Notes under the pieces: generated by a model
Databases searched by the model: none
The model's input: only the letters and a program-made list of their open reading frames with translations
What the model was told of the DNA's origin: nothing
Translations under genes and position numbers: made by a program
In this document: one piece after another, positions 45,664-55,763 of the stretch
How positions within the stretch are numbered: position 1 is the first letter of the stretch
How the letters are laid out: the number at the start of each line of letters is the position of its first letter
Source of the DNA: Grifola frondosa
Taxonomy: Eukaryota > Basidiomycota > Agaricomycetes > Polyporales > Grifolaceae
Assembly: GCA_001683735.1 (NCBI GenBank)
Contig: LUGG01000013.1
Span: forward strand, 806,001-870,000
Direction: 5' to 3'
DNA: 64,000 nt

Positions 45664-45748
45664 TAATAGTAGGGATGCCTCGCCTAGTGACTACTGTCAC
45701 GCTGACAGCATCGCTGGCGACATGGAGAGCCATTAAGTGCGCAAGTAA

Positions 45749-46012
45749 TTATAGCATGAGGAACATGTCATCTACAGCTCTAAGATTCTGTTGAAAAGCA
45801 TCCACATAAGTGCCAGGGTTCTCATCGAGGGAGGACATGTAGTCAACATCTTCCATGTCAAGAACTCGAGTAACTTCGCTGAAGTCTGCATGTTGGTATT
45901 TCAAAATGTCGTAGACAGTGGTTTTCTTGCAGACAGCAAGTTCCACAATTTCAGTGAAGGTGAATTATTGTCATAGAACCAGATGACAATTCGCTCGAGC
46001 CACAACCGCTGG
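45749..46012 (-). pseudogene. Truncated transposase, N-terminal helix-turn-helix
   Basis: Minus-strand frames give ERIVIWFYDNN and then, after one frame slip, TEIVELAVCKKTTVYDILKY, which fits the first helix-turn-helix of fungal Tc1/mariner-like transposases ('eIaelagcS-rTVydiLr'). VLDMEDVDYMSSLDENPGTY and VDAFQQNLRAVDD match the second one ('l-m-DvdyI-sLl-anPtlYlDElqe-L'). The frame stops at 45749 and only about 150 bases remain before the terminal repeat, too few for a DDE domain. A Pro/Arg-rich linker between the two helix-turn-helix parts is also missing. Inactive. Confidence 0.55.
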
Positions 46013-47532
46013 GAAAATAATGAGGACATTGAGGGTGTGATTGATGGTCACGCAGGTCAGGTGGTTATACTCACTGCGGTCCTCTGGAATTCTCCCAGTC
46101 CGGATTGGAGACGGATTGACGTCAAAACCGGGGAAGATCCAGGGATGGCTACATCTCGTAAGCACCCCGGGATAGACTCCGGAAGCCCCTCCAATCCAGC
46201 AGGATCTTGTCGGGCTATGGCTGATATCCGCGTGCCCTGATCAGCATCAAATCCTTCTTATAGTATTTAGGATTCTTCATATTTCCTGGCCCTGGGTATG
46301 ATCCACATACCCTTGGGATTCGCTTCGGATTTAAGTTAGATAGAACATCTTTGTAGTACCTATAGCATCCAATAAAACACGAATTTCGATAGCTATCCAG
46401 CACCATCAAACCATACCATATGGTCATAAACCACGGGGGAGTGCTCGCTGCGCCCGTCTACCCTGTCGCCCACTACCTGCCCGCCCGCAGGACCACCGAT
46501 CAACGCCGCACCAGACCCGTGAGCAGTCCCCATTGTCCACTGTTTTCTTGCTCACCGGGACAGCGTTAGCGTACGTTTCTGATCCTCATAGCTGAGCTGC
46601 AAAGCATTAATTGTGTCAGTAAGCATCCTGGGAGCCTAGCGAGCAGGTCAGTCTAGTGAGTGTGCTGCGCGCATACACCGCACTCAGAGGAGCATGAAAA
46701 CACACCGCATGAACAACTAGTGGACAACCACACCCATGAGGAGCTTGTTGCGCACGTCGTCGATGTTCGCGATGGCGTGCCACTGCGGTGCGTCAGCGCT
46801 TCAATTCGAGGGGAAGGTTCATCGAGAGGAGAGCTAAGAGACGTACCACAGCCTCGATATTGCGTCCGCCGTGGTGACTCGCACACGCAGCGCATCCGTG
46901 CGTACGTCAACGTGCAGTTGGCTCAGCAACATCGACATACGAGAGGTAAATGTGGGCGTACCTGAAGACATCCACGAACCCATGCTGCAAGTCTCACGAT
47001 GAAAACATCTACAAGAAAATAGTGAAAGAAGGCAGCATTTTGCGCTGCGAGAGAGCAGCAGCCATGAAGTATCCAATGTTCTCGTTATGTACGCACCACT
47101 TGCCGTAGAGCGATTGCAACCTGTGCAACTTAGAGGTTGATGGGGGGGAGAGAAGAAGGTTTGCTGTGCCCGATGACGAAGAGCAAAGTTCATAAGTACA
47201 CTGGCAATCTGGGCCATGCTAGGGTCCGGATTCCAATGGTAGCCCAGTGCTAACAATGGGATATTGAGACAATCCCTCCATTATCCTGTGTGCAGGAAAT
47301 ATCAGCTATTTCAGTCGAGCTAAAGGCAGGATTAGAAAAGAACAAATTATCAAGACTTTATTCATGATAGGATTCCAGGTGTGGCTTGACAAAATCTGTG
47401 CTCAGGACATCGAAGATAGCTAGTACACATATATTCGGGATACACGTGGGATCGGCGCGAGATATGGGGATAATTCTGTGATCCATCTCAAATCCGGGCT
47501 TAGACAATTCTTAGGTTCCGCAGTGACTGCTT

Positions 47533-47602
47533 AAGGTAATATTTGTTCCGGCCAAACAAAAAATCGAAAACCTCGGTTTCCGGTTTTTTATGCAAAGCAC
47601 TG
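47533..47602 (-). repeat. Right terminal inverted repeat
   Basis: Inverted partner of 45594-45663; ends in GCAAAGCACTG followed by TA. Confidence 0.9.
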
Positions 47603-47604
47603 TA

Positions 47605-49699
47605 GTTCAGGAATTATTCCATCATCATGAAGCCGTAATCATTGCCAAAAACGCAACCTGCAAAATTTTTTCAGATTGTTCTATTTCTGTGCTTCTGGAC
47701 GGCTGTTGGTGTCAGGACTATGCTACCTCTCTGCTATGGCCTTCTCCAGCACAACAATCTCTGCTATTCCGTCATTCATCTGATTGGTTGTTGAATACCT
47801 CGCTCGCGATGGCCAATCTCAGCATCTATAGATGTGGTTTGCTCTGTAGAGTCCCTTCCGAACTCTCGTCTCTGAAGTTGACCTTCATACTCTTCATCAG
47901 ACAGTGAATCATAGGACACTAGGTCTCGCATACCACTTGGGCGCGTCAATTTGGTTCTTTGCCATTATGTTCGGTCGACTATATGCGCAAGCTTCTAATA
48001 CGCTTTGGGACGCCGTCGAGGACCCTTCATTTGCAATCGATATGTGCGAGATGGCTTGGCCAGAGTCGTCTGTCCCTCAAGGCCTCACGGCAAGCGAGCC
48101 ATTGGAAATGGATCATAGGGCTGAGCATCTCGTGGCGACTCGCGGATTCGTCTAGAAAGAATTTGGGAGCGTCGCTGCGGCCAAGTTCATCGATGCATCA
48201 ATTTACTAAGACGTCAGTCGAATTTGTATCTCCTCTGCGACATCACGTAAATCTACGTCGTCGTGGGATGAACATGCAGCATTCCTGGGCTCCACATAAA
48301 CTGTCGGACGCTTTCTGATTCATTCCGATTGCTCGTACGCGTCTCGCTTCGATATACTTGGTCGACTGTATCTCCGCTGCTCCTTAATTTGGCACCAACA
48401 CAGGCAGCTACTAACTCTGTATGGGCCCAAGTTCTGTGCTATCATCCATGTGGGGAACGGGCCGATATCACGATTTGATTTGTTTCCGCGATTACCAGAT
48501 TCAAATCTGCATCGTCTTCGTCTTGTCATGGTCCATCTGCCTACTTCTGGTCAACACCCATGTTCAGTGAGTGCATGAGGCGATCCAATATATGTGGAGC
48601 TCAGCTGGTGCCATAGGCGTAGCCCGATTGATGCTTTTTCTTGTTGTATGTTCGCCGATCAAATGCGAGGCTTTCCAATGGTGGGGCCGGACAAGCACAA
48701 GATTGATATATTGTCTGCTAGACAATCATCTGACAACTTACTCTCACTGTCACTCTTTCCATCTGGCAAGCATCTCCCTGCACAATGGGAGTTGGAACTC
48801 CGTACGTGTTCGTATCCGTCATTCATTTAGAATTGAACTTTATTGTCTTCTTACGCAAACTTTATACCTTCCGTGCATGCGACAATACCCCTTTTCGTCT
48901 CCTTATTACTGTGGTTGAAGCTCTAGCTTTGTCTGTCCGCAGATCAAATGCAGCTGGTGTTAAGGGGCGATGTGCGGTGTGTGACTCTTCGCGTGATGAT
49001 ATTTTATGCGCTCCATTGTTGGATCGCTCTTGCCATTCTTCGGTGCGCTACTTTATCTGACAGCGATTCCACTGTTCTCGCGCTCGATGACAGCCGTCTT
49101 CCTCCGATGCGTGACGCATGAGTCGCGTGTGTGGTGCCTCTCCAGCAAGTTCCCAGACGAATCGATGTCAGTTGCCACTTTGTGTTCTGATTCCAGTCAA
49201 CCCTGATGAATGCCACCGCCCATCAGGTGGTGCGCAGGGCAGCCCAAAAGGGAAGGCAGGCGCTATCGGGCTGCGGCAGGACAGCCCGAAGGCGGCCTAG
49301 CGCCGTGGTTAGGCGAACACGTTCCCGCGTACACGTTCCGAGAGCTGCGAGTGTCACTCTGTTGGGAAGAGTCATCATCACTTCGTTCGCTGACGCGTCC
49401 TCCTCGCACAGCAGCACTGAGACCAACGTCTCCCGTACCCTTCTTCCGACAACCTCACCCTCGAGTCAGAACGACGTAGATATTGCGGCTGCGAGCGTGC
49501 AGTGGCGTATATAGCGTAGTACTTTCGGTCACACACCTTCCAAATAAGACCCGCATACCACCGCCACAAGTCTCGTACCTTCCCAAGCGCCTTCGGTTGC
49601 CTTCCACCCTTTACTCCTCTCTCCATCGTACCACGATTTTCTCTCTCACAGTATTCGCAGCATTGGCTCTGCCGCCTGCGCGAAACATTGTAAAACGTC
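47605..49699. other. Gene-poor region, possible relic coding pieces
   Basis: About 2.1 kb. Open frames such as 47904-48155 (AVEDPSFAIDMCEM) and a stretch near 48480-48560 (LFPRLPDSNLHRLRLVMVHL) have the flavour of F-box/LRR proteins common in mushrooms, but no F-box signature or continuous gene can be built. The last 300 bases are pyrimidine-rich and probably belong to the BCS1-like promoter. Confidence 0.3.
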
Positions 49700-52356
49700 A
49701 TGGACGCACTCAAGTCTCTCGTGCAGCCCCTCGTCGGAGGCGGCGGAGGCTCTTCGATGATTGACGGGGTAAAGCTCGTCGTCCTCGGGGGCACCGTCGA
49801 GACCGCGAGAAGGATGGCAAGCTCTGGATGGTATGCACGCTCTCGCTTCTCGTACATTCTCAATTACACGTCACTCAATTTCATGCTAGGTCGCATTTCA
49901 TCAACTGTATGTACACGGCACCGGAGGCGGTGCGGTCTGACTCAATCCACTGACCAAATACCTCTCTGTAGCATTCTTCCTCACAGCACACTTCTCCGAG
50001 GAAGACTATCCGTATGACTGGCTGATGCTCTGGCTATCGCGCCGCCCCGAGTGGCAGCGCTCGCGCGAGTTCGAGACGACGACCCGTGCCTCAACATCTG
50101 GCCTCGGGTCGCGCGTCGCGGACAACTCGTTCGGGGACGACGAGGAGGAAGATGAGGACGCACCTGGGCGTGTGAAGACGCGGGTGGTGTTCCAGCCGAC
50201 GGCGAACACGACGCACACCATCTACTACAAGGGCCACTGGCTACGGGTGAAACGGTGGCGACGAGCGGAATCGGGGTGCGAGGTGCTCTCGATCAGCGTG
50301 GTCGCGCGGAACAACTCGATCTTGAAGCAGCTGGTGCTGCAAGCGAAGAAGGAGTACGAGGCGGAGACTGTGCACCGGATACAGATCTACTTCGCGGACT
50401 CGCACGGATGCTGGCGGTGGACGGACTCGCGCCACAAGCGGCCGATGTCGTCCATTGTGCTGAATCCGGGCGTGAAGGAGATGCTTCTTTCCGACACCAA
50501 GGACTTCCTCAAATCCGAGAAGGTAAGCCGTCTCGATTTGGGAGGTTGTCGCTGGGAGAGCCGCCATACGAACACGTGTTCTTCTATTCGCTCCACTTGC
50601 TGTCGCCAGTGACCAGTTGCTGACGGTTTGATGGACATTTGTAGTGGTACGCGGATCGCGGCATCCCATTCCGAAGAGGCTACCTTCTCCACGGCGTTCC
50701 TGGATCCGGCAAGAGCTCGCTCATCCACGCCATCGCTGGCGAGCTTATGCTTGACATCTATGTCGTCTCCTTGTCGTCCTCCTGGATAAGTGACAGCACC
50801 CTCACAACCTTGATGGGTCGCGTCCCTGCTCGCTGCATAGTGCTCTTGGAAGACCTCGATGCAGCCTTCACAAGGAGTACTTCAAGAGACCAGAACTCCA
50901 CAGGCAATCCAGATGGTTCGAAAAACAACAATGCTGATGAGAAAGAGTCCACAGTAGAACCGTCCCCGCGCAACAGACGGACAAATAAGAGCGAGCACCT
51001 GTCAGATGTGAACACTCTCAGTCTGAGTGGTCTATTGAACGCGCTTGATGGTGTCGCAGCTTCGGAGGGGCGTCTCCTGTTCGCGTAAGTCTCGTCAATC
51101 TATTCGCTGTGGCTTGTTGCAACTTAATGTCTTGCCAGGACAACGAACCATCTTGAGCGTCTTGATCCTGCGCTCTCTCGTCCGGGACGCATGGACGTCT
51201 GGATAGAGTTCAAGAATGCATCTAAGTGGCAGGCTGAGCTGCTCTTCCGCAACTTCTTCCCGTCCACAGACGAAGATGACGTCGTCCTTGATGGTGATTT
51301 GGAAGGTATTGAGCTCCCCGTGCCGCCCTCACCGTCGGCCTCCTCGTCATCGGGGTCCACGCTCTTCTCTATGTCATCGATGTCGTCAGCACCATTGAGC
51401 CCGTCTGAGTCTTCTGCGACGCTGTCGTCGCTCCCGATATTGCCTGAGGATATCTTGAATACCAGCTCAAAGAAAGCCCCCAGAAGCGCGAGCGAAGACG
51501 GCTTAAAGAACCAGGCATACCTTCCCCCACCAGTGGAGGAGGAGATTGCTGCAGCAAAACATTCTGCGAAGCCTCTCGATGGCGCCTTACTCGCTGCACT
51601 CGCGAAGAAGTTCGCGGATTCAATTCCGGATGAGGAGTTCAGTGTTGCGGCGCTACAAGGCTGTAAGTTATCCAATTTTGACGACCGCTGATATTTTTTG
51701 GGTATCCTCTGCCATTTCTTCTGCGAGGGGATGGTGCGTGTAGGAGCAGAAAGTTTGCTGACGGTTCCGCCTTCTACAGATCTGCTGAAGACAAGTCGAG
51801 ACCCGAGGCTGCCGCGAACGAAGCTGCTGCTTGGGTGGTGAGCGAGAGGGAGATGAGGGAGCGGTTGAGGAAGGAGCGCGAAGCGCGTGAGCTGAAAGAA
51901 AAGCTGGAGGTGCGTTATCCGAGATCGATTATCTGATGCTACTGCCTTTTCGGGATATGTTAAAGCTGATCACCAATTTTTTTGCTCATTCCGGGGTGGT
52001 GCCATTGGGAAATTTTCGCCGTCGTCCAATAGCGCGAGCAAAGACGCAAGGAGCTTTTGTTGCAAGAGCAGGAGAAGGCCGTGCTGAAGAAGCTAGAGGA
52101 GGCGGCGGCGGCGCGGCAGATGCAGGAGAAGATGAAAGCTGACGCCGAAGAGCTGAAGAGCCCAGAGAAAAAGGTCGTACTGGAGACATCAGACACTGTA
52201 ACGGCCGACGGGGCCGATAAGGAGAACAACCCACCAGATGACGACGACAAGGAGAGCGACGGAGACGATGACGAGCAGCCGCTCCAGAGCGCAACGGGAA
52301 CAAACACTCCTTCCGAGGGCGGCACGCTGTGGGTGCGGGTGAACGATTCCGCTTGA
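49700..52356 (+). CDS. BCS1-like AAA ATPase
   Basis: AAA-family ATPase of the BCS1 group; the founding member sits in the inner mitochondrial membrane and inserts the Rieske protein into complex III, but fungi have several paralogues. The start at 49700 gives MDALKSLVQPLVGGGGGSSM and one hydrophobic segment (VKLVVLGGTVETARRM). Two short introns join it to FFLTAHFSEEDYPYDWLMLW, the start of the BCS1_N domain. Next come WYADRGIPFRRGYLLHGVPG with Walker A GVPGSGKSS, SSSWISDSTLTTLMGRVP, Walker B CIVLLEDLDAAF, GLLNALDGVAASEGRLLFAT and TNHLERLDPALSRPGRMDVW with the arginine finger. An insertion of about 45 polar residues sits between Walker B and SLSGLLNALDG. Ser-rich and then highly charged helical sequence (RKEREARELKEKLE, continued by REQRRKELLLQEQEKAVLKK) forms a long C-terminal extension, stop 52354-52356. 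Such insertions favour a basidiomycete-type paralogue over canonical Bcs1. Confidence 0.9.
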
Positions 52357-53108
52357 CTAGATCACGCCGATCGCAGCAGCGACGACTTTGTCACTAGGCC
52401 GAAACGCTCGGTCGCTGTGATCGGTGTCGCTGTTGCACCCGCCATCGGCGTACTCGCCCCGGCAACTCTTGCAATTGCGAGGAGGCATACAGGCGGGTTT
52501 GCGCTGGTGTATCCGATGCTCCGTTTTTATTTGCTTCATCTTTATCTTTTGCTGCAGCTTGCTCTGTTCGGAGGAGGAAGAAGTCGGAGCCATGGTCTAG
52601 GATCCCTTTAGTGGTCGATCTTCTTCCGCGGTCCGCCTTTCTGGATGCGTTCGGATCTGTAGAGCGTCATGATTACAAACCGTCGACCATATCGATATGT
52701 TTTATGTCCGTTGTTGCATTGTTACGCATTTGGCAGGCTTTGTTCGTTTTGATTTGTGCTCAATATTTCTCCTCTATCATTCGCATCGGCATTGTTTTAT
52801 ATTTCCGTACCCAAATATACACAGTTTCGCAACTCCGTGTGTGGACAAAGACCCCTGAAACTTGCACGTGATGTTGTGTAGTATTTGTGTTCTTAACCGA
52901 GAAAGGCGTTCCCGTCGCCGCATCAACTGAGCCAAGACTCAGCAAATCCGCACCTCCTCTTGGAGACTACCCGTTCATCTCTCTTTCCACCACCTCCTGG
53001 TGCTAGCCTTTTCCAGCTCCCTTTCCACTCTTTTTCTTTTTCCCTTCTTCTCCGTTGTCTCGCCTACCACATCTATTCTCTTAGCCCTACCTCTTAAACA
53101 GCGAAGAC
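52357..53108. promoter_or_regulatory. Upstream region and pyrimidine-rich leader of G-alpha
   Basis: About 750 bases: 3' flank of the BCS1-like gene, then A/T-rich DNA, then a strongly CT-rich tract from about 52976 to 53100 directly before the G-alpha start. CT-rich leaders are common just upstream of well-expressed fungal genes. No TATA box recognised with confidence. Confidence 0.4.
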
Positions 53109-54564
53109 ATGGGTTGTGTACAGTCATCTGGCATTGACGATGAGGCGAAGGCCCGTAAGTGCCCTGTCCCTTTCTGCCATGCCAACGGGCGCGGTTCGTG
53201 CTCACATCGATCGCATGCGTGCTAGGCAATGACGAAATTGAGAACCAGCTCAAGCGGGACCGTATGATGGCGAAGAACGAGATTAAAATGTTATTGTTGG
53301 GAGCTGGAGAGTCGGGCAAGGTGTGCATGCTCGTAGTTCTCCTATCTTCCGTTCTGATCTCGCTCGCCTCCAGTCGACGGTGCTCAAGCAAATGAAGCTT
53401 ATCCACCACGGCGGCTACAACGAACAGGAGCGCGACTCGTACAAAGAAATTATCTTCTCCAACACAATACAGTCCATGCGGTACGCCTTCCCCAGTGCTT
53501 TGCGGCTGGATTCCAGTTTAACGCCAGTCTCTCCTGCTTCGTAGCGCTATCCTCGAGGCGATGCCGTCGTTAGATATACAGCTCTCCCCACAAAACGACG
53601 CACGGAGATCCATCATTCTCTCGCTGCCTGGCCAGCTGGAGTGCGATATGCTCCCGCACGACGTTGCGGATGCGGTCCGTGGGCTGTGGAAGGATCCCGG
53701 CGTGAAGGAAGCGGTGCGCCGTTCGCGCGAGTTCCAACTGAACGACTCCGCTGTGTATTACTTCAACGCGATCGACCGCATGTCGTCGTCAGTCTACCTG
53801 CCCACCGACCAAGATATTCTGCGGTCACGAGTCAAGACGACTGGTATCACGGAGACAACATTCAAGGTCGGCGAGCTCACGTACAAGCTGTTTGATGTCG
53901 GCGGTCAGCGTTCCGAGCGGAAGAAGTGGATACACTGTTTCGAAAACGTCACTGCATTGGTTTTCCTGGTCAGTCTGAGCGAGTATGATCAAATGTTGTA
54001 TGAAGATGAGAGTGTTGTAAGTGGCCATGGCACCGCTACAGATGCGAGTGATGGTTGCTCACTCCTTCTCAGAATCGAATGCAGGAAGCCCTCACGCTTT
54101 TCGATTCAATATGCAATTCCCGATGGTTTGTCAAGACATCCATCGTACGTATCTTGTGTCCGCCGTGCAATCAACTTCTGAATCTCGTGTTACAGATTCT
54201 GTTCCTCAACAAGATTGACTTGTTTGCTGAGAAGCTTCCTCGGTCACCACTCGGCGACTACTTCCCTGACTACACAGGCGGTGATGATTACGACGCCGCC
54301 TGCAACTACCTCCTGCACCGGTTTGTTTCGCTCAATCAGAGTGCAGCGACGAAACAGATCTATGCGCACTATACCTGCGCCACGGATACGCAGCAGATCA
54401 AATGTACGTGTCAACTGTTATGTTCCGCCTATACGGAACGCTGATCGTGACATTTGATACGTGTTTTCTCGACGTTGATGTCGGCGTTGCTTGTAACAGT
54501 TGTCTTGAGTGCCATCCAAGACATTCTCCTGCAGCTGCACCTGCGGGAATGTGGTCTGCTGTAG
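53109..54564 (+). CDS. Heterotrimeric G-protein alpha subunit
   Basis: Signal-transducing GTPase at the plasma membrane, partner of G-beta/gamma and seven-helix receptors such as pheromone or nutrient receptors. The start at 53109 gives [20 protein letters not shown]: Gly2 for myristoylation and Cys3 for palmitoylation. P-loop [12 protein letters not shown] is restored by splicing at about 53320-53373. Switch [13 protein letters not shown] carries the catalytic Arg and Mg-binding Thr; switch II is [20 protein letters not shown] with the catalytic Gln. Specificity loops LFLNKIDLF and TCATDTQQI follow. The last exon ends HLRECGLL, with a Cys four residues from the end, the modification site of Gi-type subunits. 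Seven short introns all keep frame. About 350 residues, typical. The CGLL end points to the fungal Gi-like class; the exact paralogue is not assigned. Confidence 0.97.
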
Positions 54565-55381
54565 CCGTTAGAAGCGTTCTGGTTTGGGATTTCTCTGGCA
54601 TGCATCATCTATCCTGTCTAACTTTCTCTTCGCACATCATCTGTTCATTGTCAACCGTATCGTTTTCGTTCCGGACCGCTCAGCACCACTGTACATACTT
54701 GGAAAGTCGTTTCAGCACCGCCAACCAGTCGCCACGCGTCACTCTTTTCATGCCACCCTGTGATTTTTCCGAGTACGCGCCTTCTGATTACCTATTCCTC
54801 TGTCGTCGTCTTGGATGTGTTTGCTTTGTAATGACTTCTGTTATTTTCTCTTTATTCCCTAGGTATTCTGTCTTCCATGTTTCCTACTTACCTCTCTTTC
54901 CACTGGCTCTACTAGTATACCTCCTCTAAGTAAATACTCGAGTTCCCTTTCCTCGGGTGCGATATTTGAACTATGTTCATGAAGTCGTTGGTTCCATTGC
55001 TGTGCATGGATATTCCACGTATGCGTTTGTTCGGAATTGTCCCACACTAACCCGCGTGGTGAAGTTGCGAATGATACGCGCGAGGTAAGTGTCGCGTTTC
55101 GAAGGTTGGCGTGTCTTCTCTGGGTCTAGCGAGGGGACTCGAGCTGGCGAGTTCGGCGCTCGGATCAACTAGGGCTCTTCTGAGCAGATGCATGCATTGT
55201 CCCGCTGAGCTCTGTCGGGGTCTGTGGGAGCGACATTCAATTACCGCATGCAACGCTGGCGGTCACGCGTTCCAAGAAGGACGTACTTTTGACGTGACAA
55301 TGAGGAACATGTTCTTGGCGCAGACAACAACTTTGTCTTGAATTTTACTCAAGTCGAAGAAAATGATTGATTTTTATGAGA
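54565..55381. other. 3' flank of G-alpha
   Basis: About 800 T-rich bases between the G-alpha stop and the tRNA. Open frame 54402-54929 overlaps the last exon and has no domain. Nothing else seen. Confidence 0.45.
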
Positions 55382-55473
55382 CGACACCAGCAGGATTCGA
55401 ACCTGCGCTCCACAAGGGAAACAGATAATCGTACAATTCGAATCTGTCGCCGTAACCACTTGGCTATGGTGTC
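55382..55473 (-). tRNA. tRNA-Ser (CGA), with intron
   Basis: Minus strand. Acceptor arms GACACCA and TGGTGTC pair fully, with G as the discriminator base. D arm GCC/GGC; anticodon stem ACAGA/TCTGT; T arm GCAGG/CCTGC around TTCGAAT. Between the anticodon-stem halves are 17 bases, that is a 7-base loop with anticodon CGA plus a 10-base intron (TTGTACGATT) after the purine 3' of the anticodon. The 14-base variable region (TTCCCTTGTGGAGC) and G73 are serine features. It decodes UCG. Confidence 0.95.
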
Positions 55474-55763
55474 ATAAAACGGAATGGCCATGAGAACACT
55501 GTGTCCACGTGCACACCACAGTGTTTGTTTGGCTAATGCGACATCAGAAGCTTTTGCCTAACAATAACAAACAAATCCTATGCCGACGATGATGTGGCGG
55601 CTTGCATCTCGTTACTGAATTGATAGAGCTGTAATTAAACAACATTCATCCTTTCAGCACATACAAGGTACGAGGAATATCATATAAGATCACACATATA
55701 AGAAACTCACTCTTCAGGTTCCGGCCATTGTCTGACATAGATTGAGTTTCTGGCAATAACTTC
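55474..55763. other. Short intergenic region between tRNA and COG3
   Basis: About 290 A/T-rich bases; presumed COG3 promoter. Nothing else seen. Confidence 0.4.

Larger units (their letters stand above)
45594..47602. mobile_element. Tc1/mariner-type DNA transposon, TA target duplication
   Basis: A 2,009-bp element. Its ends are inverted copies of a 70-base sequence beginning CAGTGCTTTGCATAAAAAAC, with only three mismatches over 70 bases. TA lies directly outside both ends (45592-45593 and 47603-47604), the target duplication of Tc1/mariner transposons. Inside, only a truncated transposase helix-turn-helix is recognised (45749 to about 46012, minus). The rest is a mosaic of short open frames without a DDE catalytic domain that I can find, so the element is probably non-autonomous. 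It lies upstream of the MAPR gene. Confidence 0.87.

Noticed and set aside
47904..48560. F-box/LRR protein gene
   Set aside because: Short phrases resemble this family, but no F-box signature or continuous exon set is present.
54402..54929. 175-codon open frame overlapping the end of G-alpha
   Set aside because: It overlaps the last coding exon in another frame and continues into T-rich 3' flank; hydrophobic content comes from the base composition.
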